From contig NZ_CP050954.1 in NCBI RefSeq assembly GCF_012273015.1, positions 2,334,001-2,398,000 on the forward strand: a stretch of DNA of 64,000 bases. Reading direction: 5' to 3'. Source of the DNA: Hymenobacter sp. BT18. GTDB taxonomy: Bacteria > Bacteroidota > Bacteroidia > Cytophagales > Hymenobacteraceae. The stretch's first letter is position 1. The number at the start of each line of letters is the position of its first letter. A program made the position numbers and the translations under genes. Positions 25,214 to 33,924 of this stretch are shown one piece after another. The notes beneath the pieces were generated by a model that ran no database searches, was not told the origin of the DNA, and saw nothing but the letters and a program-made list of their open reading frames with translations.

Positions 25214-26476
25214 ATGGCCCTGGCTGCTCCTTCCTCTCTTCCAACCGCTACTACCACCGACCCGGCGGGCGCTTCGCCGCGCTACACCTCGGCCCTGGCT
25301 TCGCTGACGGTGCTGTTCTTCATGATGGGCTTCATCACCTGCCTGAACGACATCCTGATTCCCTACCTGAAGGCCATCTTCCAGCTTTCCTACACCCAGG
25401 CCAACCTGATCAACCTCTGCTTTTTCGGGGCCTACTTCGTCATGGGTATTCCCGCCGGCAAGGTGGTGCAGCGCCTGGGCTACAAAGGCGGCATGCTGCT
25501 GGGCTTTCTCATTGCCGCCCTGGGCTGCTTCCTGTTCTACCCCGCCGCCGACAGCCGCTCCTACGCCCTGTTTCTGGGCGCTTTGTTCGTGCTGGCCACC
25601 GGCGTGGTGCTGCTGCAGGTAGCCGGCAACCCCTACGTGGCCATCCTGGGCCGGCCCGAGTCGGCCCCGGCCCGGCTCACGCTCACGCAGGCCTTCAACT
25701 CGCTGGGCACGACCGTAGCTCCGCTGCTGGGCTCGGCCCTGATTCTCTCCCACCTGCCCGACCTGGACACGGCCCACTCGGCCGCCGCCATCGACGTGCG
25801 GGCCGTGCAAACGCCTTACCTGGCCATTGGGGGTGTACTACTGCTGATTAGCGTGCTGCTGGCCTTTCTAAAGCTGCCGCGCATCACCCACGCGCCCACC
25901 CAGGAGGCGCCCAACCAGCGGGCCTGGCACTACCGGCACCTGGTGCTGGGCATGGTGGGCATCTTCGTGTACGTGGGCGGGGAAGTGGCCATCGGCTCGC
26001 ACATCGTCTCCTACCTGCATTTGCCCGACGTGGCGGGCCTCGCCCCTAAGGTGGCCGGCGACAAGGTGACCTACTACTGGGGCGGGGCCATGGTGGGCCG
26101 CTTCCTGGGCGCCTACCTGCTCAACAAGGTAAACCCCGGGCGGCTGCTGGCCTTCAATGCCTTGGGGGCCATGGCCCTGGTGCTGCTCTCGCTGAGCACG
26201 AGTGGGCCCGTGGCCATGTGGAGCCTGCTGGCCGTGGGGCTGATGAACTCGATCATGTTTGCCACCATCTTCACGCTGGCCGTGGCCGGGCTGGGGCGCC
26301 ACACGGAGGAAGCCTCGGGCCTGCTGAACGTGGCCATCGTGGGCGGGGCCCTGGTGCCCATGCTCTTCGGGGCCGTGGCCGACGCCAGTTCCCTGCGCCT
26401 GGCCCTGCTGCTGCCCGTGCTCTGCTACGCCTACATTCTCTGGTACGGCCTGAAAGGCCACGTCAGAACGGCTTAA
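25214..26476 (+). CDS. MFS sugar transporter of the FucP/GluP type
   Basis: A 420-aa inner-membrane proton-sugar symporter with about 12 hydrophobic helices. Signatures of the fucose/glucose-galactose MFS family: FFMMGFITCLNDILIPYLKAIFQLSYTQA and FFGAYFVMGIPAGKVVQRLGYKGG in the first half, and VGGEVAIGSHIVSYLHLP and YYWGGAMVGRFLGAY in the second. It is the last gene of the one-strand locus and would import the released monosaccharide, most likely glucose. A strong terminator follows its stop. Confidence 0.92.
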   Translation: MALAAPSSLPTATTTDPAGASPRYTSALASLTVLFFMMGFITCLNDILIPYLKAIFQLSYTQANLINLCFFGAYFVMGIPAGKVVQRLGYKGGMLLGFLIAALGCFLFYPAADSRSYALFLGALFVLATGVVLLQVAGNPYVAILGRPESAPARLTLTQAFNSLGTTVAPLLGSALILSHLPDLDTAHSAAAIDVRAVQTPYLAIGGVLLLISVLLAFLKLPRITHAPTQEAPNQRAWHYRHLVLGMVGIFVYVGGEVAIGSHIVSYLHLPDVAGLAPKVAGDKVTYYWGGAMVGRFLGAYLLNKVNPGRLLAFNALGAMALVLLSLSTSGPVAMWSLLAVGLMNSIMFATIFTLAVAGLGRHTEEASGLLNVAIVGGALVPMLFGAVADASSLRLALLLPVLCYAYILWYGLKGHVRTA

Positions 26477-26499
26477 GGCAGAAAATCACCCAGCTAAAC

Positions 26500-26535
26500 A
26501 ACAAAGGCAAGCCCGCGGGCTTGCCTTTGTTATTT
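26500..26535 (+). terminator. Terminator at the end of the PUL
   Basis: AACAAAGGCAAGCCC and GGGCTTGCCTTTGTT form a 15-bp perfect stem followed by ATTTT. It closes the transcription unit after the MFS gene. Confidence 0.9.
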
Positions 26536-26649
26536 TACCGCTTACCCGGTTCTCACCTCCAAGCAGTTATCCTTTGGGGTGAAGGCACTGGCCTAGGAGC
26601 CGTCTATTGTCCGCGGGCTGAAGTAATTTGCCCCTTCAACCCCACTGCC

Positions 26650-28281
26650 GTGCGCATCTCTTTTCTTCTGCTTATTCCCCAAGTATTGCGACGGCAGCGC
26701 AGCCAGCGGTGGGTGGTGGGTCTGTTTTTCGGCCTTTTGCTTTGCTTGGGGCTGGGCTTGCACCGCGACTACGGCATGTCCTGGGATGAGGTGAACAACC
26801 ACCAGAACGGGCTGGTCAGCTTAAACTACGTGGCGCAACAGCTTGCCCCCGATCTGGCCCGGCGCGTGGCGGCTCACCACTCCCCCATCCCCGACATTCG
26901 CGACTTCCCGGACAGTGACCACGGGCCGCTTTTTGAGATGGCCGCCTCCGTGCTGGGCTATGCTCTCACCGATGGTGATTCTCGGTCCGTGTACTTCCTG
27001 CGGCATTTGCTGGTGTTCATCACCTTTATGCTGGGGGCCTGGGGGCTGTATTACATCGGCAAGCAGCGGTTCCGCGACTGGCGCTGGGGGTTGCTCGGCA
27101 GTTTGCTGTTGGTGGCTTCGCCCCGCTTTTTTGCTGAGGCTTTCTACAACGGCAAGGACGTGGTATTTATGTCCCTGTTCACGCTGGCCGTGGCCGGACT
27201 ACTCTGGCTGCGGCGGCGCCCCAGTCTGTTCCGGGCCTTTGTACACGGCCTGCTCACGGCCATGGCCACCGACATTCGGGTGCAGGGACTGCTGATCATT
27301 TTACCTACGTTGTTTGTGCTGCTCGGCGCCCAAACCGGCCAGGCCGCTGCCGGGCGCCACCGGCTGGGGTTGTGCGCGGTGTATGTAGTAGCCGCGCTGG
27401 GCGGCACCTACGCTGGCTGGCCCTACCTCTGGGCCACGCCTTTGGCGGAGCTGCTGCAGGCTTTCCACCGCCTGCACAGCTACCCCTGGGCATTTTCCGT
27501 GCTGTACCTGGGCCAGCTGATTCCCGCCACCCAGCTGCCCTGGCACTACGTGCTGGTATGGCTGGGCATCACTACACCAGTAGCCTATTCTGCCCTAGCT
27601 ATGGCCGGCACTGCTGCTTCTCTTGCGCAGGCTTTGCGCCTACGGGGCCGCTGGCTGCGCACGGCTGCCGGCCAGCTCGACTGCTGGCTACTGGTGTGGC
27701 TGCTGGGGCCTTTAGCCGTGGTTATCGGCACGCACGCGGTGCTCTACGATGGGTGGCGGCACCTCTACTTCATCTACCCGGCTTTCCTGCTGCTGGCCGT
27801 AAAGGGCCTGCGGGAACTTACGCACTTGGCCAGAGCCACCCGGCCCGGCCGCTGGGTGGCAGTCGTAGTGCTGCTGGCGGCTACTCTGGAGTTTCCGGTT
27901 ACCGTTGTACGGATGGTGCGCCTGCACCCATTTCAGCAGGTGTACTTCAGCTTTTTGCCCGGCACCTGGGCCGAGCAGCTGTTTGAGCGGGACTACTGGG
28001 GGTTGGCCTACCGCCAGGGCCTGGAGTGGCTGCTACAGCGCGACGCTAGCCCCAAGCTCACCATTCAGGTGCCGTGGCACTACCCGCTGTACAATAACTC
28101 CCTGATTCTTCGCCCCGAGGAGCGGGCCCGGCTGCAGTATGAGCCCAGTGCCCGCGCCCGGTACTTTATCACAGGCTACCGCTGGCACCCACAGTCCTAC
28201 CTGGATAGCGTGGGCCATGAGGTACACCAGGTCCGAGCCGGCGGCGTGAAAATTTTGTCGATTTTTGAGCGGCCCAACTAG
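26650..28281 (+). CDS. GT-C type membrane glycosyltransferase (ArnT/PMT-like)
   Basis: A 543-aa polytopic membrane protein, start GTG at 26650; the reading frame is open further upstream but overlaps the MFS gene and is not protein-like. After the first helix comes DYGMSWDEVNNHQNG, an acidic loop with the WDE motif typical of lipid-phosphosugar-dependent GT-C enzymes. Later helices include RFFAEAFYNGKDVVFMSLFTLAVAGLLWL and a soluble C-terminal part. It probably transfers a sugar from a lipid carrier to a protein or glycan outside the inner membrane. The acceptor is unknown. It stands apart from the PUL because of the terminator. Confidence 0.75.
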   Translation: MRISFLLLIPQVLRRQRSQRWVVGLFFGLLLCLGLGLHRDYGMSWDEVNNHQNGLVSLNYVAQQLAPDLARRVAAHHSPIPDIRDFPDSDHGPLFEMAASVLGYALTDGDSRSVYFLRHLLVFITFMLGAWGLYYIGKQRFRDWRWGLLGSLLLVASPRFFAEAFYNGKDVVFMSLFTLAVAGLLWLRRRPSLFRAFVHGLLTAMATDIRVQGLLIILPTLFVLLGAQTGQAAAGRHRLGLCAVYVVAALGGTYAGWPYLWATPLAELLQAFHRLHSYPWAFSVLYLGQLIPATQLPWHYVLVWLGITTPVAYSALAMAGTAASLAQALRLRGRWLRTAAGQLDCWLLVWLLGPLAVVIGTHAVLYDGWRHLYFIYPAFLLLAVKGLRELTHLARATRPGRWVAVVVLLAATLEFPVTVVRMVRLHPFQQVYFSFLPGTWAEQLFERDYWGLAYRQGLEWLLQRDASPKLTIQVPWHYPLYNNSLILRPEERARLQYEPSARARYFITGYRWHPQSYLDSVGHEVHQVRAGGVKILSIFERPN

Positions 28282-28364
28282 CCTGACTTGCGGCTTTGGG
28301 CCTGGCTTTTGAGTTGACTCCCAGCCACCCTCTCCTACTACCGTTTACCCTTGCGCGCCTTCTA

Positions 28365-29537
28365 ATGGCCTTAATCGAAGTAGTTACCGCTGAGCAAAAG
28401 CGTCTTTTCCGCGACTTCCCCGAACAGATTTACCGCGACCATCCGGCTTGGATCCGGCCGCTAGACGAGGACGTGGAAGCCACCTTCGACCCGGCCCGCA
28501 ACCACAACTTCGAGCAAGGCGAGGCCATTCGCTGGGTGCTCACCAACGCGGCCGGCCAGCCTATTGGCCGGGTAGCCGCATTCATCAACCCCGCCACCGC
28601 CCACACCGACCCTACGCTACCCACCGGCGGCATGGGCTTTTTTGAGTGCATCAACGACCAAGCAGCGGCCGACACGCTTTTCACCGCCGCTCAGGCCTGG
28701 CTTGCGGCGCGCGGCATGCAGGCCATGGATGGCCCCATCAACTTTGGGGAGCGGGACCGGTTCTGGGGCCTACTGATAGCGGGCTTCACCGAGCCCAACT
28801 ACGGCATGTTCTATCACCCGGCCTACTACCAACAGCTGTTTGAGAACTACGGCTTTCAGCTCTACTTCAAGCAGTACACCTGCTACCGGCCGGTTGCGGA
28901 GCCGCTCCACGCCAGCTTCCACAAGGCGGCCGAGCGCTACGCCCAGGAAAAGCCGGAGTTTCGCTTCGCCCACGCCAACCTGCGCGACCCGGAAAAGATG
29001 AGCCAGGACTTTCACCACGTCTACAACCTGGCCTGGGCCAATCATTCGGGCGTGGTGGCCATGTCGCTCGACAAAGCCCGGGCCCTGGTACGCCAGATGA
29101 AGCCCATTGTAGATGAGCGGATTGTCTGGTTTGCTTACCACCACGACGAGCCCGTGGCGTTCTTCGTTAGCCTGCCCGAGCTGAATCAGATTTTCAAGCA
29201 CGTGGGTCCTCGCCTCGACCTGTGGGGCAAGCTGAAGTTCGTGTGGGAGCGGTGGCGCTACCAGCGGCGGCAACCCAAAAAAATGTTCGGGGTGATTTTC
29301 GGGGTGGTTCCGGCCTGGCAGGGGCAAGGCGTGGAGTCGGCTATGCTGGTGCACGCTCAGCAGTCCTTTATCGACGCAGGCTATACCGACATTGAAATGA
29401 ACTGGATTGGAGACTTCAACCCCCGGATGCTGGCCGTGACGCGCTCCATCGGGGCGCGTATCTACAAAACGCACGCTACCTACCGCAAGCTCTTCGACGA
29501 AAGCCGCCCGTTTGAGCGGTGCCCCATTATTCGGTAG
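28365..29537 (+). CDS. GNAT-fold N-acetyltransferase-like protein
   Basis: A 390-aa cytosolic protein, ATG at 28365 (MALIEVVTAEQKRLFRDFP); the frame reaches 28296 but without good N-terminal features. The N-terminal half resembles the FYSHEQN-type leader of large GNAT proteins (DHPAWIRPLDEDVEATFDPARNHNF, GPINFGERDRFWGLL). The C-terminal part has FGVVPAWQGQGV, the acetyl-CoA pyrophosphate-binding motif (Q/RxxGxG/A), and TDIEMNWIGDFNPRMLAVTRSIGA. The substrate is unknown. Its end overlaps the end of the convergent coaE by 11 nt. Confidence 0.75.
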   Translation: MALIEVVTAEQKRLFRDFPEQIYRDHPAWIRPLDEDVEATFDPARNHNFEQGEAIRWVLTNAAGQPIGRVAAFINPATAHTDPTLPTGGMGFFECINDQAAADTLFTAAQAWLAARGMQAMDGPINFGERDRFWGLLIAGFTEPNYGMFYHPAYYQQLFENYGFQLYFKQYTCYRPVAEPLHASFHKAAERYAQEKPEFRFAHANLRDPEKMSQDFHHVYNLAWANHSGVVAMSLDKARALVRQMKPIVDERIVWFAYHHDEPVAFFVSLPELNQIFKHVGPRLDLWGKLKFVWERWRYQRRQPKKMFGVIFGVVPAWQGQGVESAMLVHAQQSFIDAGYTDIEMNWIGDFNPRMLAVTRSIGARIYKTHATYRKLFDESRPFERCPIIR

Positions 29538-30132
29538 CTGCTGCCCGGGCCCGGAGCTGGGCATCCAGGGCGAGTACCTGTGGGATGAGCAGGTGCTCGT
29601 CGTCGTTGTGCAGCACGAAGTCGGCCCGGGTGAGCTTTTCCTCTTCGCTGAGCTGCTTGCCCATGATGCTCACAATGTCGTCGGCGGTGCGGTGCGGGTC
29701 GCGACGCAGGACGCGGGCGTGCCGGATAGCCGCCGGGGCAAAAACCGTGATGATCTGGTCGAGCTGCCGGTAGGCCCCGGACTCGTACAACAGCGCCGCT
29801 TCCTTAAGGATGTAGGGCTTCTGCGCCTGCTCGGCGGCCCAGGCAGCAAAGTCGCGCCCCACGTGCGGGTGTACCAGGGCATTGAGCTGGGAAAGCCGGG
29901 CAGGATCCGAGAAAGCCAGACGCGCCAGATATGGCCGGTCAAGCTGCCCATCGGCCCCGAATACGGCTGGCCCGAATGCGGTTATTAATTCCTGGCGCAG
30001 GGCCGTATCGTGGGCCATTACCCACTTGGCGCGGGCATCGGAGTCGTACACCGGCACGCCAAGAACCTGGAAAAGCCGGCAAACCACGCTTTTGCCTGAC
30101 CCAATGCCGCCCGTAATACCAATGCGCAACAT
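29527..30132 (-). CDS. coaE: Dephospho-CoA kinase
   Basis: Last step of coenzyme A synthesis: ATP-dependent phosphorylation of dephospho-CoA, cytosol. 201 aa, typical length. P-loop GITGGIGSGKSVV at the N-terminus, then VPVYDSDARAKWVM, RPYLARLAFSD and NALVHPHVG, which are standard CoaE segments. It is the promoter-distal gene of the minus-strand cluster, 11 nt after the YbbR gene, which is the conserved order in Bacteroidota. Confidence 0.96.
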   Translation of the reverse strand: MLRIGITGGIGSGKSVVCRLFQVLGVPVYDSDARAKWVMAHDTALRQELITAFGPAVFGADGQLDRPYLARLAFSDPARLSQLNALVHPHVGRDFAAWAAEQAQKPYILKEAALLYESGAYRQLDQIITVFAPAAIRHARVLRRDPHRTADDIVSIMGKQLSEEEKLTRADFVLHNDDEHLLIPQVLALDAQLRARAAATE

Positions 30133-30143
30133 AGCTGAAGGAG

Positions 30144-31121
30144 TTAGTGGCGGGCGCGGTGCGTGGATAACGATACCCGCACCAAGGGCGTGAGCAGGCG
30201 GGCACCGCGCACAGGCGGCTGCGTCGGCATCAGCAGCGGCTGGAGCGTAGAATCCGCGGGGCGCAGCTGGCCAAAGTCCAGCAAGGCCCGCACCTGCTTC
30301 ATGTCTAAGCGGGGCGTGTCTTCCGCAAAGCTCTGCACTTCCACGCGCAGCATCACCGGCCGGATGGTGTAAGGCTGGCCCACCGGAAAGTTGTGCAGGG
30401 CCGGCATCACCGAAATAACCTGGCTTACCAGGGGGCGGGGCTGCAGGCGCACGCGCACGTCCTGCACGTTCGTCGTCACGAGGCGGGGCCCCCCAATGGG
30501 CACCCGGATGCTGCCACTGCTGCTGCCGGCCGGGGCCTGGGGCAAGTGCACCAGGTAGGGACTAGATAGTCGCGCAATTACCTGAGAAGGCCCCCGGAAG
30601 GAAATACTATCGGGCTCGAACCGGGCGACAAATGGCAAGGCGGCCCCATCGGCGGTAGGGCTGAGCATGAGCGGCAGGCGCCGCGTTACCAGCCGGTCGA
30701 ACTCCACGAAAATGGTGTCCGTGAGGACGTAGTTCAGCTGCAGGCCTTCCATGGCTGCCAGCAGGGAAGGGCGCATTTGCTGAGCCGCCACGAAGCGGGT
30801 AGACGGCAGACGCTCCAGTTGAATTTCGGCGGGGCGCACGTCCAGCATCAGGGAGCGGCGCAGCAGCTTCCAGCCCCGTCCGGTTACGTTCACGGCTACT
30901 TCCCGCGGCAACGGCTGCACCGGCACGTAGCGCCGGGCGTCGTAGCGCCATTCCAGCGGATACGTGATGCGCGTGGTGTAGACCTTGTTGAGGGCGTTAA
31001 GCAGCCAGAAGGTAGACGCAGCCAGAAAGCACGCCGTAATAGCCCGCCAATAGCTGCGCTCCTGCCCGGAAAACGGGCCGATAAACCAGCGGGCAATATT
31101 TCGGCTTCTCAGGAGCGGCAC
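30144..31121 (-). CDS. YbbR-like domain protein
   Basis: A 325-aa protein with one N-terminal membrane helix (RAITACFLAASTFWLLNALN) and an extracytoplasmic part made of YbbR-type repeats (PREVAVNVTGRGWKLLRRS, DSISFRGPSQVIARLSS). YbbR/CdaR proteins in Firmicutes regulate diadenylate cyclase, but no cyclase gene is adjacent here, so that role is not implied. It lies between yajC and coaE, spacing 30 and 11 nt, as in most Bacteroidota genomes. Confidence 0.85.
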   Translation of the reverse strand: MPLLRSRNIARWFIGPFSGQERSYWRAITACFLAASTFWLLNALNKVYTTRITYPLEWRYDARRYVPVQPLPREVAVNVTGRGWKLLRRSLMLDVRPAEIQLERLPSTRFVAAQQMRPSLLAAMEGLQLNYVLTDTIFVEFDRLVTRRLPLMLSPTADGAALPFVARFEPDSISFRGPSQVIARLSSPYLVHLPQAPAGSSSGSIRVPIGGPRLVTTNVQDVRVRLQPRPLVSQVISVMPALHNFPVGQPYTIRPVMLRVEVQSFAEDTPRLDMKQVRALLDFGQLRPADSTLQPLLMPTQPPVRGARLLTPLVRVSLSTHRARH

Positions 31122-31151
31122 ATCGTGCGGGGCTTATCGGTGATGGGGCAG

Positions 31152-31481
31152 TTACGCCGTGGGCTCAGTGGTAGCAGCCGGGGCTGCCGTGCCGGCCTGC
31201 CGGGCCACGGCGGAGCGGTCGAAGCGCAGGCGCAGCCCCCGTTCCACTTCCAGCACTACGGTTTCGGGCGTCACGTCCACCACTTTGCCGTGCAGGCCGC
31301 CAATGGTTACCACGTTGGTTCCTTTGGCAATGCTTTCCCGGAACTTCTTGGCTTCACTGGCGCGGCGCTGCTGCGGCCGGATCATGAAGAAGTACACAAT
31401 CACGGCAATAACAACCGGAAAAAGCAGGGAGGTATAATTCTCGCCCGCGGGAGCAGCCTGTAGAAGAAGCGTCAGAAACAT
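31152..31481 (-). CDS. yajC: Preprotein translocase subunit YajC
   Basis: A 109-aa single-pass protein of the Sec accessory complex (SecDF-YajC). The N-terminal helix (YTSLLFPVVIAVIVYFF) is followed by the family signature MIRPQQRRASEAKKFRESI and the KVVDVTPETVVLEVERG beta segment. A slightly extended C-terminal Ala/Thr-rich tail is present. It is transcribed with ybbR and coaE; upstream is a large palindrome separating it from the DUF1573 gene. Confidence 0.96.
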   Translation of the reverse strand: MFLTLLLQAAPAGENYTSLLFPVVIAVIVYFFMIRPQQRRASEAKKFRESIAKGTNVVTIGGLHGKVVDVTPETVVLEVERGLRLRFDRSAVARQAGTAAPAATTEPTA

Positions 31482-31536
31482 GAAAAGGAATGTGCTAATT
31501 GGGGTGAATGTGCTTCACTTCGCTAATGTGATAATC

Positions 31537-31622
31537 TAATGTGCTGAGGTGGAGAATGTGCTGAGGTGCTAATGAAAGAACAACCATTAGCACCTCAGCA
31601 CATTCTCCACCTCAGCACATTA
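31537..31622. repeat. Perfect 38-bp palindrome with 10-nt loop
   Basis: Left arm 31537-31574 and right arm 31585-31622 are perfect reverse complements around the loop AAAGAACAAC. The arm itself holds the word AATGTGCTGAGGTG twice. The central 28 nt (31566-31593), read on the minus strand, match 38449-38476 at 25 of 28 positions. It lies between the DUF1573 stop and yajC. Confidence 0.95.
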
Positions 31623-31626
31623 AAAA

Positions 31627-32154
31627 CTACTGCCGAACCGGACCGGCCGAGGCGTCGGCCAGGATGTTGGTCTTGATGACAATCTTGTTGACGCTGGGCT
31701 GGGTGTTTGCCTGGATGGAAATTTCCTTGTGCTGCACGCCCGATTTGCCCTGGCTATTGAACTGCACGTCGATGGTGCCTTTCCCGCCGGGCTGGATGGG
31801 CTCCTTGGTCCAGTTAGGCGTGGTGCAGCCACAGGAGGCCACCGCGTTGCTGATCAGCAGCGGCGACTTGCCGGTGTTGGTAAACGAGAATGTGTGCTTT
31901 ACCACGTCGCCGGGCTTAATGTCGCCAAAGTCATGCTCGGTTTCGGCGAAGGTCATCACCGGGGCGTTGGGGTTCGGCGTTTCCGATTCGGCCGTGGCGT
32001 TGGGGTTATCCACCGTGGGGTTGGCAGCGTCGGCTGCATAGGTAGCGGCGGCGTTCATGCCTTCCGTGCCTTCGGCAGCAGCTTTGTCGCGGTTGCAGGC
32101 GCCCATAAACAGGCCAGCCGACAGCAACAGCGCAGAAAACAGGGTACGTTTCAT
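31627..32154 (-). CDS. DUF1573 lipoprotein
   Basis: A 175-aa exported protein; the ATG at 32154 gives a lipoprotein signal (MKRTLFSALLLSAGLFMGAC). The frame extends 10 codons further upstream but with no signal logic. The mature part has a disordered Ala/Asn-rich segment, then the DUF1573 Ig-like domain (EHDFGDIKPGDVVKHTFSFTNTGKSPLLI, SCGCTTPNW). The fold is ASPM-SPD-2-Hydin like; function unknown. DUF1573 genes commonly sit between nusB and yajC in Bacteroidota. Here an isocitrate-dehydrogenase-like gene precedes it. Confidence 0.92.
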   Translation of the reverse strand: MKRTLFSALLLSAGLFMGACNRDKAAAEGTEGMNAAATYAADAANPTVDNPNATAESETPNPNAPVMTFAETEHDFGDIKPGDVVKHTFSFTNTGKSPLLISNAVASCGCTTPNWTKEPIQPGGKGTIDVQFNSQGKSGVQHKEISIQANTQPSVNKIVIKTNILADASAGPVRQ

Positions 32155-32285
32155 AAGAAAGCGAGGTGAGGGTAAGCAGCCCACGGGCTGCTCATCAGGT
32201 TAGAATTCAAATGTACAGCTTGTAGGCCGAAAACGAGTTGCCAGGGATTAGTTGCTCGTGGTCAATGTCAAACACCCGAAAATGC

Positions 32286-32359
32286 GTTGTCAGTTGCTTG
32301 GTGCCCGTGGTTAGGCCGCAAAAAGGCCGTTTACGCACGCACAACAAGCAACTGACAAC
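32286..32359. repeat. Inverted repeat, 15-bp perfect arms
   Basis: GTTGTCAGTTGCTTG at 32286-32300 pairs perfectly with its complement at 32345-32359. The 44-nt spacer holds a further GGCC/GGCC mini-hairpin. The word CAGTTGCTTG recurs in the palindrome at 50.1 kb. It lies between IDH and DUF1573. Confidence 0.85.
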
Positions 32360-32375
32360 AACTGATACGCTCCGC

Positions 32376-33380
32376 TTACTTGCCGAGGTTATCGATAATG
32401 GCCTGCGCAAACTCGCTGGTAGAGGCTTTGCCGCCCAGGTCGCCAGTGCACTTTTCCTTGTCTTTCAACGTCAGCTCCAGGGCTTTTTCCAGCTTGTCGG
32501 CGTGCTCATGCTCACCAATGTGGTGCAGCATCATCAGGGCCGAGCGCAGCAGAGCCGTGGGGTTGGCTTTGCCCTGGCCAGCAATGTCGGGGGCCGAGCC
32601 GTGTACGGCTTCGAAAATGGCCATATCGTCGCCGATGTTGGCGCCGGCTACCACACCCAGGCCGCCTACCAGACCGGCGCACAGGTCGGAGAGGATGTCG
32701 CCAAACAGGTTGGTCGTCACCACCACGTCGAACTGCTCGGGCTTGTTCACCAGCTGCATGCACATGTTGTCGATGATCTTGTCCTCGAAGATGATGTGCG
32801 GAAACTCGTTAGCGGCTTCTTTGCCGGCGTTAAGCATGAGCGTGCCGGCCATTTTCAGGATGTTGGCTTTGTGGGCCAGCGTCACCTTCTTGCGGCCGTG
32901 CTTGGCGGCGTAGGCAAACGCCGCGCGGCAGATCTTGCGGGAGCCTTCCTTGGTGATGCGGTTAAATGAGTCGGCAATGCCCAGCCGCTCATCGTATACT
33001 TCCAAGCCCGAGTACAGGCCTTCGGTATTTTCGCGGAACAGCACCAGGTCGATGCCTTCGTAGCGCGTAACAATGCCGTCTGTGGTTTTGGAGGGGCGTA
33101 CGTTCTGGTAGAGGTCGTACTTCTGGCGCAGGGTCACGTTGATGCTGCGGAAACCCTTGCCCACCGGCGTGGTAATTGGTCCTTTCAGGGCCACCCGGTT
33201 TTTCTCCAGCGACGTGAGTAGGGCCTGCGGAATCAGCTCGCCCGACTGGTCGAAGGTGGTTTGTCCCGCGTTTTGCTCTTCCCACTGCACCGGCACCTGG
33301 GCGGCCGCAAAAATGTCCGTTACAGCCTTGGTAATTTCCGGCCCAATGCCGTCGCCGGGGATAAGGGTGATGATATGCAT
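32376..33380 (-). CDS. NAD-dependent isocitrate dehydrogenase-type enzyme
   Basis: Beta-decarboxylating dehydrogenase, 334 aa, oxidising isocitrate to 2-oxoglutarate with NAD. The ATG at 33380 ([20 protein letters not shown]) is the family start; upstream in-frame codons belong to a repeat. The substrate motif is [14 protein letters not shown], as in NAD-IDH rather than the isopropylmalate dehydrogenase form. [20 protein letters not shown] and the metal-binding Asp region [19 protein letters not shown] are present. It lies within the nusB-ytxH-DUF1573-yajC cluster, flanked on both sides by palindromes, so it may have been inserted there. Confidence 0.92.
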   Translation of the reverse strand: MHIITLIPGDGIGPEITKAVTDIFAAAQVPVQWEEQNAGQTTFDQSGELIPQALLTSLEKNRVALKGPITTPVGKGFRSINVTLRQKYDLYQNVRPSKTTDGIVTRYEGIDLVLFRENTEGLYSGLEVYDERLGIADSFNRITKEGSRKICRAAFAYAAKHGRKKVTLAHKANILKMAGTLMLNAGKEAANEFPHIIFEDKIIDNMCMQLVNKPEQFDVVVTTNLFGDILSDLCAGLVGGLGVVAGANIGDDMAIFEAVHGSAPDIAGQGKANPTALLRSALMMLHHIGEHEHADKLEKALELTLKDKEKCTGDLGGKASTSEFAQAIIDNLGK

Positions 33381-33397
33381 CTTGGTATGAGAATGTG

Positions 33398-33479
33398 AAA
33401 AATGTGAGGAATGTGGAAAATGTGGTAAATAAGCCTTCTGGCTCATTTCAGCACATTTACCACATTCCTCACATTTTCT
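33398..33479. repeat. Imperfect palindrome built from AATGTG words
   Basis: The left side contains GAAAAATGTGAGGAATGTGG followed by an extra AAAATGTGG copy and TAAAT. The right arm (33455-33479) is the complement of GAAAATGTGAGGAATGTGGTAAAT, so the left arm carries a 9-nt repeat expansion. The loop contains AGCC/GGCT. It lies between YtxH and IDH. Confidence 0.85.
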
Positions 33480-33481
33480 GG

Positions 33482-33796
33482 TTACAGCGTGGTTCGCCGG
33501 GAATTGATCTGGTTGATGAGCTGATCAACGTCGCCGAGCAGCTGCTCCGCTTTGTCCTTGGCGTCCCGAATCACGCGCTGCCCTTCCGACTTGGCCGAGG
33601 AAGGCGCTACGTCGGTGCGGCTGGTGACCAGGCTTTCGGTCAGGTCGGCCAGGGTTTCGCGGTATTTCTCCAGCTGGTAGCTAAGCCAGCTGCGGGTTTC
33701 GCGGCCTTTTTCGGGGGCGTAGAGAATGCCTAGCACGGCCCCGGTGAGGGCCCCGCCGGCGAAGCATAGAATGCCGGTAGTGGTTTTGCTACCCAT
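33482..33796 (-). CDS. YtxH-like small membrane protein
   Basis: A 104-aa protein. A Gly/Ala-rich N-terminal helix (GILCFAGGALTGAVLGILYAPEKGRETR) is the YtxH hallmark, with the APxxGxxxR junction. The rest is an amphipathic, probably coiled helix. YtxH proteins are envelope-associated with general-stress links in Bacillus; function here is unknown. The gene is 128 nt after nusB and precedes IDH. Confidence 0.85.
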   Translation of the reverse strand: MGSKTTTGILCFAGGALTGAVLGILYAPEKGRETRSWLSYQLEKYRETLADLTESLVTSRTDVAPSSAKSEGQRVIRDAKDKAEQLLGDVDQLINQINSRRTTL

Positions 33797-33924
33797 AGTG
33801 CAGAAGATGAGTACAGAGGTGGGAAAGAGAACTGGCCTTACTACGCAAAACTCAGCGTTTGGGTACCGGCCCGGGAAAGTATCGGGGGTGAATATAGAAC
33901 ATGAACCATACTCGCCCTAGTCCG

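Noticed and set aside
26218..26649. N-terminal extension of the GT-C frame
   Set aside because: It overlaps the MFS gene, and its residues are Arg/Gly/Ala-rich without helices; GTG 26650 fits better.
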